Below are positions 11,891-25,816 of a stretch of 64,000 nucleotides of DNA, one piece after another; positions within the stretch are counted from its first letter, which is position 1, and every line of letters begins with the position of its first letter. A program made the translations under genes and the position numbers. Source of the DNA: Telmatactis stephensoni (taxonomy: Eukaryota > Cnidaria > Anthozoa > Actiniaria > Isophelliidae); assembly GCA_029948255.1 (NCBI GenBank), contig JALIZF010001831.1:847633-911632 (forward strand), written 5' to 3'. The notes below the pieces were generated by a model that was not told the origin of the DNA, did not search any database, and saw nothing but the letters and a program-made list of their open reading frames with translations.

Positions 11891-12729
11891 GAAAGATGAA
11901 AGGGGAAGAGAAGGAGGGAAGGAAAGGACGAACTAAGATAACTAAGATAAAAAATGAGGGAAGTTAAAGAATGAATGAGTTTACTTTAATTTTGAAAACC
12001 ATTGACAAAAATTGGAAAGAGTTGAGACGATGAACCTCTTATTGTGTACATGCCAACATTTTCACATATGAACGGTATGCAAACACTCAAGAGGAAGCAA
12101 AGAATTGGAATTTTACCACATTGGAGTATGCATGGCCCCGAATGTTCAGGGACGGATCCATATCCTTGGGTGCCCAGAAACCCCCTTTCTCATCCTAAAA
12201 ATAAAACATTTTTACGTCGAGAAAGAAAAATATCAAGAACAAGATAAATGTGAAGTGAGCCCCCTCAGCCGCCCCTAATGTTATAATTACAGCAGCAAAA
12301 TAATTATGTTAACTCAAGTGGAATCAAGAAGCTTATTGGCTAAATTCATAAGTGTCACCTCAGTGCGGGTAATGATGTAAAACTAATCAGCTGTACCTGC
12401 ATCGCTGTCTCCTTGAACGACGTCGGCTTTTTTACGCTTTGTCAGAGACCAAACATTGAATTTGAATTCTTATTCTGATCGAGTACTTTAGATTAAAAAC
12501 CTGCTAATTCTCTGAAGTACCGAAAGAGTTGTGGCCAGTCTGCTAAATTAAAACATGAAAAGATGCTAGATAAACTCCTATTTTTGGAAACTAGCACAGT
12601 GAATGAATCGAGTGTACTGTCAGAGAATTTTGCCAAGGAAATTAGAATCAAGGGGAAAACGCTGGATACATCAAATAGTTCCGGGTTATACATTTGGCTT
12701 TACGAATGTATGCTAAACCAAGGTTTACT
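11891..12729. other. No gene seen
   Basis: An ORF starting at 12563 runs into the MITE at 12730 and shows no domain. No RNA gene seen. Confidence 0.45.
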
Positions 12730-12867
12730 AGAGCAGATTTCGTATGACAAGTGTGAAAACGGCACCGCACGGTTACGGCAGAAATTTCGAATGTTTTATA
12801 GAGATCACGGCACTGACACGGTTACGGCACGGCGCGCTCCGTTTCACACTCATACGAAATCTGTTCT
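12730..12867. mobile_element. MITE, AGAGCAGATTTCGTATGA family
   Basis: The ends AGAGCAGATTTCGTATGA and CATACGAAATCTGTTCT are inverted repeats, and the inner GTGTGAAA/TTTCACAC pairs as well. The interior shares GCACGGTTACGGC and the ATGTTTTATAGAGATCACGGC stretch with 7329-7455. Confidence 0.8.
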
Positions 12868-13040
12868 ATCGATATATACGGTTACGGTGGTTAGAGATAG
12901 ACGAAACGGCCTTCTCTAAACGTCAAAGATTTTTGTTGTCATTTTAATTCACAGTAAACCTTGGAGTGGGAAATCCAATTTAACGTCACCGCCTCATGTA
13001 ACGGTGCGACAAAAGTGCCAATCCAGGTTTTTGAGTGTTT

Positions 13041-13201
13041 AGGGTACTGTTTTCCATTTACTGCAACCAACCGCCAGAACGGCTAGTTCTTCAATGGAAC
13101 ATATAATCATTAGCCGGAACTAGTCCTAAGAAACGACTCGATCGTGATCTGCCATTTAAGAACCAACCGTTCTGGCTTGCCAACTAAATGGAAAATGTCC
13201 T
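13041..13201. mobile_element. 160-bp foldback element
   Basis: GTTTTCCATTTA...CCAGAACGG at the left pairs with CCGTTCTGG...TAAATGGAAAA at the right, giving arms of about 32 bp. No coding sequence. Confidence 0.7.
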
Positions 13202-13220
13202 CAGTTATGTGACTTCAAAA

Positions 13221-13496
13221 GACCATAATACTAAGAGAGCGAAATTCAGTATCGATGTCTGTGCGATGTTCCTGGCGATTAAGGCTATTTTTAGTAACTT
13301 CGCCAGTGCGCGCGCAAGGTTCTCAAACAGTGAGATTTTTGACGTGCGCGCGGACGGGATCACTTGATTTCGGCATTTGAATTCTATTGTTTAAGAACTT
13401 TGCGCGGGCGATGGCGAAATTACTAAAATAGCCTTAGTCGCCACGAACATCGCACAGACATCAATACTGAGTTTCGCTCTCTTAGTGTTATGATCT
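13221..13496. mobile_element. 276-bp MITE with ~80-bp arms
   Basis: The arm from GACCATAATACTAAGAGAGC through TTAGTAACTTCGCC is matched, inverted, by GGCGAAATTACTAA...CTTAGTGTTATGATC. The centre contains GTGCGCGCG blocks and no ORF. Confidence 0.8.
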
Positions 13497-16400
13497 CTTG
13501 GTGACTTAGATTTCATGACACAGATGTGAAAGAGACTGCGTCATGCTGTGTCCGTCTCAGTCCCAAGATGTCTACAAAACATTTAAAATGCCTGTCATGC
13601 GGTGCCGTAATCGTGCCGTTTTAATTATACGGAAATTCCTGTCCACTAGCCGTGTCGCTAACTGATGCGAAATGTGTTTGTCGAGATGCACCAATGTATA
13701 TACAGGAAGCCCACCTTGATATCTCAGGAAGGCGTTGTATTTTCATCTGTACAGTAGTTTAAGCATTTCTTTGCAATTCAACATTTTTAATTTTTGCAAA
13801 TCATACAAAATATTTTTCAATGATCCGCTGTTTTTGTCATTTTGTTCTCCCGACAGAATTTCTTTACGAGCGCAAAATACCCCAGAAAAATATAGGACGT
13901 TCCGTGATAAACTAAATAGTTCTTTTGAAATAATTGACCTTTTGGATGCCAACACAACTGAAAATATTTGCTTAAAAAAGTTAAAATTTTCAAGCATGAG
14001 TTTGACTTTTTGACTTTTTCATGTTTTCTTGTTAGTCTCCTAGTTTTTCATGAAGATCTCTTTGATTTGTTTGAGTTGAAGAAATGCAAATCATTGTCTT
14101 GACAAGGCCATTATTTCGTACACTAAAGAAAGGAACGAAAGAGTGAATCTGAATGAGATCGTTAGCCAAGGTGACCAAGTCTACTACTCTTACTTTTACT
14201 GACATTTTACACGTATCTTTGCCGAGTGTAAGAAATGAACAGCATATGCGAGTCAGTTGTGAAGGACATTTATCGGTGATGATCAGAAGTACTTCCCTTG
14301 TTTTGGCAGAAAATTGCAAATCGACAGACTTAGAAGCTCTGTATACATCAAGGTCGTTCCAATAGTCAGTTTTCTCAATGCAAAAATTAAACTGTTTTTA
14401 TCAGATTTGTTTCGACCCACCAGAATGAGAGTGAAGAGATTAACTCGACCGCATGTACGCGTAATAAAATAAAAGGGGGAAAAAGAAAAATATATAGATA
14501 TAGATACAATATTAAGGAGTAAGAACAAAAAATTTAAAAAATAGAGCTTGTAGACTTACACATGAATATTTCAATATACTTAGCGAACCATGTTGCAGTA
14601 TTTTCTACAAAGATTCAGTTTATATCTTTCAACATCAATAATAATAATAATAACAGTAAGAAGACGAAGAAGAAGAAGAAAAATGATAATAATTTGTAAT
14701 TGATGCTGTATTTGTATTAGTGCTTTAGTCTTGTTTTATATATTCAATGGCCTCTTGTTTTGACTGCGAAACGTCTCGAAGAAGACTCAAATTATTCTAC
14801 ATAGAAAACGAAAACTGTTGACAAGCTAGGCAAATAAACTTTTCGGAAGAAAAACCTTCAGTCAACTGATGTTATCATTTCTTCCCATAAGAGATCTGCG
14901 TTTTGTAAAAGTCGGCCATCTTTGATCTTCCTTTTGCAAAGCTGTGCCTTCAATTGACAATAACATTACTAAATTGAGGATAAAGCTGAAATACTTACAT
15001 TATGTTCAAAACTTTATTTGTTTTCTTTGAGATAAATCCATCTATTTGGAAAGATAAACGTAAAAAGTGTACAAGGGATATTGATTTATCTTACTTTTGA
15101 CGTAGCTTTTAGCATTTAACTAGAGTACTACTTACGACTAAGACCGCTATTTCACCTTCGCGTTGGTTGACTTACGGATTTCAGTAATTGCTTACCTAAA
15201 GAAAGGATAAACGCTGAGCTAAAGAGGATAAACTAGGTGTTTTGATGATGAAAAACATGTCAACAAAAACGAAAATACACACTCCTAATGGAAAGATCGA
15301 CGACTTAAAAGGTTTGCTAGAGAGGTTACGTACTCATTTTCCAATAAAGATGGCTTTAAAACAGGTCAAACAAGACTCCGGCCACTTACATAAAATTTCC
15401 TCTATGTATTACATTGAATTCGTCTTCAAGCAAATGCAAACCGCAAATTAAGAAGTTGTAAAAAGCAAGCTTTATTTAAGATAATCGTACGCTATTAAAT
15501 TAGCTCAGCAGAAAAACAAACTATTTTTCGAAAAAGAAGTCAAATCATTTCCACTTCTTAAAAAGAAATCCCTTGTATCTTTCGCACTTTTAAAATAATC
15601 ACTAGACTGACAGAATCTTCTTGTTTTGTTTCAGTTTACTTGCCATGTGGAATTTCAAGGGTCTCAATTAACTCCTTGCTATCGCGAATAATGAAAAATA
15701 GTATTAAAGTGTATTTTTGATATGTTTGCTAAAACATGAAGTAATTTAGCAGACAATACGAAGAGAAAAATGGCTGTGTATACGTGGGCATACGTGATTC
15801 AAAGTTAAATTTGTCAGTTATAGCTTTTTGGGGAGAGCAATATTTTGTTTTTCAACAAAATTCTATTAATTCGAACGTATATATAATTCGCTTTTAGGTC
15901 AACGAGCCACAGAAATAAACCAAAGCTAACAGCTGTGCTTTTAGATATTTAACAATTAATGGTTATTCGTCAACTTTTATTGATAAAAATAGAATTTTCA
16001 TGCGGCTTTCGCTTCCGGCTCTCTCAGCTGTTTTTCCATTTTCATCTCAAACGAAATTATCATTCATTATAAATTTCATATTTCGAAGGATGATCTTTAT
16101 GGTTTCCTTTCTGACATAACAGATGTCATTCACTTCTCAAAAAATCATAAAAAGGCGCTTTGTGTGTTTGCAAAGATTGTCAAATAGGAAAAATTAGGAA
16201 ATGCTGTCTTCTCTTTCTCGATTGTCAAGATTTTCCCGAATATATCCGTCCAAGTGTTTTGAAGTTTGTGCCTTTGCATGACGACAATCGGGTTAGACGC
16301 TTTTGTGCCAAAATGTGAAAAATAAGGAAAGAGCACTTGAAATTAAGTATTGTTTCAATAATATATTAAAATGATTAGAGTAAACATCACGTCCAAGAAG

Positions 16401-17150
16401 AAACAATACATTTGAAAGCAGTACAAATTAAAAACGGCAAAAATAGAGTGCTCGGAAATTCAATAAGAAGAGTTTTACTATTCTGAATCGAGTCTGATTC
16501 TGAACACTATTATTTTCGCTATTCTAAGCATAATTTCAACGGACGGATAAAGAAGATGAATTTGATAAAATGCAGGAGAATTTAAAAGTGAAATACCTAA
16601 ATTGAAAGATAAGCTAAGTTGATTTTTGAACTGAGAAACTTTAGTCCATATTTGTTTGGTAACAATTAGCATTCATTTGGTAAGGTAGGTAAGGACGTAG
16701 CGGTAACTGAAGTTTCAATTTTGATTCTTTCCTGATCATGAGATATGAAAAATCCGTATATATACTAAATAAATAAAACAATTTGATAGCCTAGAGCCAG
16801 ACTTAGCTTATCTCTAAACTGTGCCGAAATTAGACTCAGTTGTAGTTGTGTGTTTGTGTTTCCCTTCTAAGTTAATTTAAGCATTGAAAGTTCGTATAGT
16901 TTTACAGGAATCCGATATCAAGTCATATAAAACCTCATTTTCTCTCCGGCATTCACAACATATGAAGTGCTCTTGGTTACGCTTTGTTGTTATTGTAAAA
17001 TTTTATTATTTTAATTTGTTGACATTGTACATACTGAGGTTTCTATAATGTTTAGACAAAAAGCAGTTTAGTAAGTTAATTGTAGATTTGGTATCAAATA
17101 GATGAATTAGAGTATAGTTCGAGTTCGAGTTCGAGTTAGAATTAGAGTTA
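13497..17150. other. No gene seen; simple repeats at 14637-14690
   Basis: AT-rich unique sequence. The ORFs (13735-14013, 14153-14365, 15242-15451, 16145-16336) lack recognisable domains. (AAT)n and (GAA)n runs lie near 14637-14690, and a short GAGTTC repeat lies at about 17119-17137. Exons of a spliced gene cannot be excluded by eye. Confidence 0.45.
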
Positions 17151-17356
17151 AGGCCAATTTACACACTAACAATTTTTGCTAACAACTTGTCGCATGCAAC
17201 AACCCTACAACTTGCTTACAACTGTTGTAAGGTTTTAAAACATGTTTTAAAATCCTACAACCTTTTGTTCTTGTCGCACGCAACAGTTGTAAGCAAGTTG
17301 TAGGGTTGTTGCATGTGACAAGTTGTAAGCAAAAATTGTATCGTGTAAATTTGCCT
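17151..17356. mobile_element. 206-bp MITE with ~75-bp arms
   Basis: The termini GGCCAATTTACAC and GTGTAAATTTGCC begin long inverted arms carrying CAACCCTACAACTTGCTTAC and its complement. Sequence and organisation resemble the element at 50680-50889, where the arms also contain ACAACTGTTG and CAAGTTG motifs, so the two are likely one family. Confidence 0.85.
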
Positions 17357-19204
17357 TTAGAGGTCTTAATGAAAAAAAAAAATCAAGAGTTGACAAGTAA
17401 GACGTATTTAGTTACGAACAACAACAACAACAAGACGGAAGAAGAAAGAGGAGAAGGCCGGGAAAGAGAAAACGGAGGAGGAGGAGGAGGAGAAGGACTT
17501 GAGAACTGAGAAGTTTTATCGTAACGCACAAGCAATTCTGACTACATTTTTATCTCTTTACTGATCACTCACTACCTATAAACCCGTACTACACACAAAA
17601 GCGAAACACCTGACCCCTGCAAAATCTCAACTATTCTCAATAACTGCATGGTGCATGATACAAAGATTGAGTGGGGCAATAAAACCAATACTACTTAAAC
17701 TAGGCATCGCTTTTAAGGAGAATTATTTGAACTAAGTGCAATAAAACGTTTCACTGTCAAAAAACTTTCACCTTAATAGTGTCTATTACTATAATTACTG
17801 ATCTTCGAGGTGGCGACTAGAAGCAGCCATTTTTGGAAGCAATAAAACGTCAGTCCAGAACACTTAAGATGGTGGGATAAAGTACTATCAATCATTTTAA
17901 TGTTTTCCAAAATCAAAATACAAATGAACAAAGATGATAATTAAATGCCACGGAAAGAGCTACAAGTTTTCGTACGCGCTTGCAGGTTTGTTTTTCTGGT
18001 CTTCTCGTTTTTCTTCGAGATAATTCTATTTGTGAGAATTCTACTTCGCTAGCTAATATCTTATATATAAGTGCATCCTGCCCTGAAAAGCTCCAACTTT
18101 CAAGATAGACTACTCATTAATCTTGCAGGGCTCCACTTCAAATCATTGTTTTTTCGACGTCTACTTTCTCGTCTATAAATTATCAATTCGTGTTTGACAA
18201 TGAGGACGTTTAAGTGTTGATCAGTTCGGGATAAGAATTTCACTTTATCAAATAATATTCCTAGTTCACGATTCAAAAAACTATCATTATTGAAACAGTT
18301 ATCTCTAGAAGTTGGTTTTGATCTAAAGCGACGGAAATGGCATGCAACAGCGAGCGTATTACTAATATCACTTTATAAGAATAACATGCAATAAATGGAA
18401 GCACAAGTCAATATGGCAATTTAATTTCGCAATTTGAACATTTACTTTTGTGCTTTTCATTTCAAAACCACCATTTTTAGCTTCAATAAATGGAAAACGC
18501 ATTTAGTCACCAAACAAAAATGCGGTTTTATGTAATGTATCTGTCAGAAGAGCAATTTGAAAGAAAGATATTAATCTTCTTGAAGGGGGGATAAAACTAA
18601 TGTTTCGTTACCATAGCAACGAAAGCCCTTTTTCAGTCATAAAACACAAATTTCTAAGAGCATCACTTAAAGAAAATTATAGTGTTCTTTATCTCCTGGT
18701 AGTTTAAATTAAAGACGGATCTATCTATGAAGTAATTTGTAAGGAAAAAAAAAACGATAGCAACTTAAACGTCCAGTCGATTTACCGATTCTCAGGAAAC
18801 ATCTCAAAAAAGGTAAAACAACAGCGAAGAAAAAAAATTTCTTTCAGTTTGTTTTGTATAGTTTATCTGACAATATGTTTCATCAACCTTTTTTTTATTA
18901 TTATTTAAGATTAAATAAGATTTAAATACGTATTCCTCACGTCACATCTCTAGTTTTGCACTTACGTTTCCATATGAGCAGATATGATCACTTGTCTGTG
19001 CCTTCCACATATTTAATATGAATTAAAAGCAAAGTTTCTAGCATGTAGTTCGCCGTTTAAAAAGATAAGAAGCCCATCAGTTATCAAATATGCAAGACGA
19101 CGTACTCAGACAGAACTGATGAGCGTCAGTCTATGGCTAAAGAGGATTCATTCATTCTTCCGTTCAATTTGTTTCAGTCATTACGTTCGTTTCAGTCATT
19201 CCGT
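17357..19204. other. No gene seen
   Basis: The interval contains short AAC and GGA repeats (17418-17500) and otherwise AT-rich sequence without recognisable features. Confidence 0.45.
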
Positions 19205-19334
19205 TTCATCCATCCATCCATCCATCCATCCATCCATCCATCCATCCATCCATCCATCCATCCATCCATCCATCCATCCATCCATCCATCCATCCATCCA
19301 TCCATCCATCCATCCATCCATCCATCCATCCATT
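19205..19334. repeat. (CATC)n microsatellite
   Basis: About 32 uninterrupted tetranucleotide units. The Ile-His-Pro-Ser repeat proteins predicted across it are artefacts of the repeat. Confidence 0.97.
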
Positions 19335-19677
19335 GATTCTTTCTTTCAGTCATTTATTCATTCATTCAGTTTATTTATATCCAACAACAAAACAATCTTG
19401 GAGCACAAGTTCTCTTCAAAGCTCAGCTTTATATGGAAAAGTTAATTAAATCCTACATAAACTTATTTTTCTCTTTTCTTTTTTCTTCTTTTCTTCTTTT
19501 TTCTTTTCTCTTTCTACCTAATTTCATCTCAAAAGGCAGCTACAAGTGTACAAGTGCTGTAACTAATTTTGTTTTCTTAATGCATTAAAGCTTAGTGTTA
19601 TGGTAAATGGGAACCGCACGTTAGTATTTATGTGCTGGCGTTCTGAATAATGTATATGTCTGTAAGTGCCTCTCGGT
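19335..19677. other. No gene seen; pyrimidine-rich tract
   Basis: A TTCTTTTC-rich tract at about 19467-19515 is the only structure seen. Confidence 0.45.
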
Positions 19678-20430
19678 CAGACCTGAGGGGATCATTTTGC
19701 AACAGTCTTAATGGTCAAAAAAGCCTTATTCAGTAATGGTTCGTGGTCTATAACAAGAGTATCAAATATTCACGAGCCATGCGCCCCTTTTATCAGAATT
19801 AATTGCCTTAACACATAAGCTAAGACCTTATCGCTTCCCCAGTAATGGTCTGAGAAACCAAATAGACACGGATGACCTCTTGAAATTAAATTGTAAATGT
19901 CATCAAGAAATAGATGGCATTAACGATTTGTGGTTTTCGGGCTATTTGAAATTATCTCTATTCCTAAAGAGTTTGCTGCATTGTATTCCCTTTGTATTAC
20001 ACATAGTACAAATGCTTAAAAAATCAGCAAGAACACCATTTTGAATAGTTGATTTCAGACCTGAGGGAATCATTTAGCAACAGTCTTAATGGTTCAAAAA
20101 AAGTCTCATTCAGTAATGGATTGTGGTCTACAACGAAAGTATCAAATATTCAGGAGACGCGCACAACTTTTATCGAATTAATTGCCTTAACACATAAACT
20201 AAGATCTTTAGTATTGCTTCCCCAGTAATGGTTTGAAAGACCAAATAGACATGTATGACCTCTTGAATTTAAATTGTAAATGTTATCAAGGAGCATGGCA
20301 TTAACGATGAATTTGTGGTTTTCGAGCTATTTACATTACCTCTAGAGGTTTGCTGCATTGCATTCCCTTTGTATCACACACAGAACAAATGTTTTTAAAA
20401 AAATCAGCAAGAACGCCATTTTGAATCAGT
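19678..20430. repeat. 378-bp tandem duplication, two diverged units
   Basis: Unit 1 (19678-20055) and unit 2 (20056-20430) both start CAGACCTGAGG and share, in order, GCAACAGTCTTAATGGT, CAGTAATGG, TATCAAATATTCA, TTAATTGCCTTAACACATAA, CTTCCCCAGTAATGGT and AATCAGCAAGAAC. Both end in CCATTTTGAAT. Many substitutions separate them, so the duplication is not recent. No ORF crosses it. Confidence 0.9.
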
Positions 20431-20947
20431 ATCAAATCGCGCTTCCAGTGAGCTGCAACTAAACTTTCAAGTAAGCTGTCCATACAGAATCCGATATTTT
20501 AGTACATTTTGTATAGATAAATTAGGGATAGGTTGTATATTTATGCTATAAAAGCACTCAAAATGGCATCCCGGACTGAAATTGAAAATGGAGCTAGGAT
20601 TTGCCACTCCACAGCACTGAGGAAAAACACATACTGGTCGGTAAGATCAAAAACTCATCTTCTTTGATTCCTTCACGTGAGGTTCCACCCCAGCCAGAAA
20701 TATTTATAAATAATTCTACTCCTAAATCAGGCCTCAAAAAATTGAAATTGATTTCAAAGTGAACGATCGAAAAATATAATTTTTCACTAGTGAAGATAAT
20801 TTAAACTCTGTTTTGAGTACAACTGAAGCAGTGCTTCATAAACTCCATGTTAAATGAGTATAAGAGAAGACTTTTTGTCTGATTGACTTCGAGATAATTA
20901 AGTTGTGGGCCATCTTTCTCTTAATCTTAGCTTGCTTTACTTTAGCA
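20431..20947. other. No gene seen
   Basis: AT-rich sequence without recognisable features. Confidence 0.45.
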
Positions 20948-21030
20948 AGAAAGAAGAAGAAAAAGAAGAAAAAGAAGAAAAAGAAGAAAAAGAAGAAAAA
21001 GAAGAAAAAGAAGAAAAAGAAGAAGAAAAC
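20948..21030. repeat. (GAAGAAAAA)n purine tract
   Basis: Twelve-base units AAAGAAGAAAAA repeated about seven times. A predicted Lys/Glu-rich ORF through it has no other support. Confidence 0.95.
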
Positions 21031-24000
21031 AGAGTACTTGAAGTTGTTTCGACTGATTTGAGGACATATTTTTTGAACGGAATGTTGTCGGCTCCTCTTC
21101 CTGCTAGCTTGACAAGAGCAGGTGCGATCTCTCAGGCTAACACTTCTGAAAGAGTTCTGTGTTCAAAGTCAGCTGCTTCGTTTTCAAAATCATTCCATTA
21201 AAACTATTATAAAAACTAATGAGATCACATCAAACTCGAATGACAACTGTGAAATTTCCGCTGAAATTCATTTTTTAAAGTCATATCAAATAATCTTCTT
21301 AATATTTCCAAAACAACAAATAAAACTAATATAATAAAAGCTAATTTGTTCATCAAAGACTCTAAATAAGGAAAGTTTTCTCAATTTATTGCCGCTAGAC
21401 TTCCTGGGGTGGATTTCCAGGACAAATGAACTTCACAATTCATCTTGTTGAGATGAAGGAAGGATAATATTCCCTTAATTGTTCCTGGCAAGGTCTACTT
21501 AGGTGGATTAAAGCTCTTTTCTGAAGATCGAAGGCTCGTGGCCGCGTAAGAAGTGTGAAAGGGCTTATCACTCGTTATTATGTTATTGATAGTTTTTCAG
21601 TTCCCAAGACTGTCAGTTTGCGAACTGTAGTGGTCTTCGCTAAGATAATCAAGGATTTTTAGGTTGTAGACTAAGAAAGAAAATGCTTACTATAGAGACA
21701 CCTTAATTGTTTTCGGTCATTTATCCTCGCCTTTAATACCAAATTCTATTGAACTGCTGTTGTTGTTTTGAGAGGAAAAAGGCAAAGTCTAGCAAAGTTT
21801 TTGAAACAGATGTCTTATTAAATAATTGAAATGCGAATAAACAGGAAGACAAAATCATTTCGAATTCAAACTTCTTTAGATTTTTTATGCACTCGAAAAT
21901 CCATCCCCACCTATCAGCAGTCAGTGATCAGACAGCATTGCCCCCACGTGCATTTATGGCTTCAAGGCAAGATATGACAAACAAGATAGCAAGAGGATGC
22001 GATCTTCGCTGAACCTTCTAGAAGATCATATCCACAGTTGGTGTTTGAATAATCAGACCATCTATTAACTTTGGAATAATTGAGTGCAGTTAATTGATGT
22101 TACTGTAACTGTCTCGTGGTGAAATATCAGGATGTAAAAAGGCTCCGACTCGAGGTGAATTCAATAAAAACATTTGTAGTAGTTTACTTTCTGAAGTGAT
22201 GCTCATTTCTTATATATATTGTACAAAAGGTTTGACCTTGGTGACTTGAAAATATGAACGAGGAATCTATATATATATGATAGAGTCAATGCCGACCTAC
22301 TGCATGTACAAGTGGTGCATGACGGCGTGATGGTAGCCGATAGCCGTATGTGTTCGATGTTGTGATGGATAATGATGCCGATGATGATGTTGGTTGGGGC
22401 AATAATAATGAATGGTAGTTGTATAATTGTATCCACGTACACAACTATCAATTGAATTTCGTGCAGGTTTCAACACAATGACACAATGAAACAACATACT
22501 ATCTTCAAAATCTATTTCTGCTCATTACAGAAATGACTGTAATGATAATAATATTGATGACAGAATGGAGAGGTATTACAAACCTGGTTTGAACAGCCGA
22601 AACAAATATTTGACTCGATAAAATGATATTTCATTTTCAATAATCGAGATATCGATCTATAGCTTTACCAAATGTACATCGAAGCGAATTGTTCATTGTC
22701 AGTTTTTTTGCTTTGATAAAAGCATTCGCGTCATTTCCACCTTCTATCTTGCACCACTTGAGTTTACCCAAATTGAGGAAGCGAAAAGAAAACATCATAA
22801 AAAGCTCAGCCAATGGGAAGGAATATGATTGTTAAAGATATCAATATTTATTTTGCCTCTATAAGAGGTTGTTCACCGTAGAGTTAATGTTACTAAAACA
22901 TAGAGAGCTTGCATAACATTGTTCTCAACACGTTTTTTTCCCGTATATTTTCGGTGCTTCATTTAAACCACGCAATCAAAAAATTATCTTGTCCTTTATA
23001 TCATTTTGTTTTACACCGATAAAAGAATTCAAAAATGCCGTCTTTGTAATGTCTTTGAAGGCAAATTTCCCGTCGAATGCATCCTAGCTTCATTTTGGGC
23101 TGTTTACTCATTTCATCGTCGCCTACATTTCCCAAAGCTGAACTGAGTCATTAATTTGAAAGATGTCTTCGTTTTAAGTTCTAAATAGATCGTTGTGTGT
23201 TTGCTGAATATGTTGGATACTTGAGAGTATGTACGTATACCACACTGGGTTTCAAGGAGCTCAATTTTTTTATTTGTTGTAGATGCGATGGGTCAGCAGT
23301 GATGTGTAAGGATAGCCCAAAGTTATCACATGGAGCAATAAACATTGTTGTTTGTGCAATCAGCCTCTACATACATATACTATTAATACAAATGTGACGG
23401 GAATGAATGCTGGTAAACAAAGCGGTTTTACCGATAGCTAAGAAATGAAATTAAAGTTCTCAAACAGATTTTTATTCCGAATGCGTTTTTTATTTCTAAT
23501 GCTATACACAAATGCAATTGGATTTGTGTCGTAGGATAATAAAAGTGATTGCTTCAATAATGTGGCTTTATTACAATCTTTAATTTTGGATTGTGTTTTG
23601 ACATTTTAAAAATCATGTTTTATGAGTTTTCGTCTATTGGAAGTAAAATATGTGATCCGGATCTGTGAATAGTGTGTTCTTCAGCAAAAGCTACGAATAA
23701 AGAAAACAGGAAAATAGGCTAAGAGATAACATTGACTTTACTGCAGAAAGAAAGAAAGGAAAGACTAAAGAGTGAATAAATAAACGAATGCATAGATAAG
23801 CGATAGAAAAAAGAGGACAAATATGACATAACTTAAAAGTGAGAAAAATCAACATTAGAGAATGCCAAATCCATGATAATAAGTAGACAACACTGGAATA
23901 CGGAGTTTGAAAAAAAAGATAAGACCAAATCAGTACTATTTATGCCTTGGTCGAGGCACGTCCATTATACAGAGAGATTTTTATCGGTGTATCGTGGATT

Positions 24001-25816
24001 TCCATATTTCTGTGGTATATATATAAATTTACTCGATACCAAATGAGATATTCTACATGCTAGGCCACATTCATTACAGAGACCTCGTCAGAACTGTATA
24101 TTTTTAGCTTGAACAGCATGGATTCAAGTTAATAGCAGTTCTAAATACAAAGTAATTGGAAACAGGAAAATTCTCCCTGACGATTACTCGTAAACCGACA
24201 AAAATAAAGATATATTCCTTGCTTGCTGGTCAAAATTAAGAACCACGATCTTAGCCTTAGGAAAGAGAGAGATATAAAGGGTTTTAGCCCGACAGATTGT
24301 AAAACAAGATGAAAAAAGCGACTAAGAAGTGTAAATACGTATACAAAAATGTAAAATTCAGTGGAATATAAAATAGCTTTCTTACGTGATGAAGTCGATA
24401 AGTTCAATATAATTTTACTAATGCGGATGAAACTCAAACTTCTTATTAAAACAATTGATATTTTAATGTATTACAGGTAGATATATATGAAGTATTACGA
24501 AGGGGATCACAACTGACAATGACCAAATTGAATGAATGCAAGTTGGATCATTATACTTGCTGGTCGCTGGCTTTCAAGATTTTGAGCTCAGTGTTTCATT
24601 CAGTTTTTTTTTTTCCACTGTCTTTTTTTTCCCAAAAAAATAAAAAGAAAGGAAGAAAGAAAGTGGCGACGAAAAAGACAAAATGTAGATAAGTTTTAGT
24701 ATCTAGCTTATACGGTGCTTGGTCTCTGTATTCTTAATCAACTACTGACGACGTAGCAAATGAAGTGGCACGAATTTGTTATCCAGTTGTAGTACAAAAC
24801 TTAAATCATCGTAATCTTGTTGCACTTTGGACTTCAGAATGAATTCACTGAATCGATATTTTGCTTTATTAGCATGCAGCTTTCCTACTGTAGCTTTGAG
24901 GAGATTTCTCATCAGATTTTAAAAAGTGTGAAAGAAGAGATTGAGAGATGTTTTCAATTTTGACGTTTGTGGTATGGAACAGGTGTAAATGAATAGTCAA
25001 CCGGCTAGCGTTTATACCTTATTTGCTAGAACCCTGAGAAATTCTGTGCTTGTGGCCGATTCCTCAGAATCAGTATTCTCGGTAATTCATGTTTTTTCAG
25101 ATTTACGTCGGTTAGCTCTGCGTAAAAATAGCAAACGATAGATGCTAGTGCTAAGATTTTGTGATCTCAAAACAAGATGGCAGACGTCAGTCCTCTTGAA
25201 TTCAATAAGACAAACATAGGCATTGGACTGTAGAATTCATCTGATATATAAAACATAGACAAACAACGAATGCACTATTCATTTTCTCTATGAAAACGTG
25301 GCGAAGAAATAAGTCTTTCAAAGCTCAAACTCCGGCTATGTTATTAATATGGAGTGTCGTTGGGGAACGTGCAACAATCGTCGGCTATTATTACCGAGTG
25401 AAAATGAATCCTGAATGAGGCTATCCAAACAAAAATATGCCAAGTGTAATTGTGGAGGTTATCTGAACGCCGGTTGCCAGAAATAATCTGGACATTTAGG
25501 TTGTCAAGCAGATATGGAAATGCGAAATGCAAAGTTGGATTAATTAATAGGCATTTACGCAGTTTGGCAGACCGGCCAATGCCAGATGTCTATTCATACA
25601 CATATATGATTGTAGTGTTGGAGGGGTTGGTTGGCATTTAAACACTGGTCGCCGTAGCGTGAACATGTAAGAAAGGAGAAGCTCTAGTACCTTGTGTGCG
25701 TGATAGTAGTCAACAGTGATTAGTAGAGACGTACTCTGTTAACAAACATAATCAAGACCCAGACGACTATCTCCTCGTTAAACGCTACCACTTACTTTGT
25801 CTTCAACAATTACAGC
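21031..25816. other. No gene seen upstream of the GPCR
   Basis: 4.8 kb of AT-rich DNA with only short ORFs (for example 22203-22497, 23197-23397, 24141-24437) and no domain that I recognise. The last few hundred bases should hold the promoter and 5' UTR of the GPCR, but no motif could be assigned with confidence. Confidence 0.45.

Noticed and set aside
19119..19445. ORF with an IHPS repeat protein
   Set aside because: It is the translation of (CATC)n.
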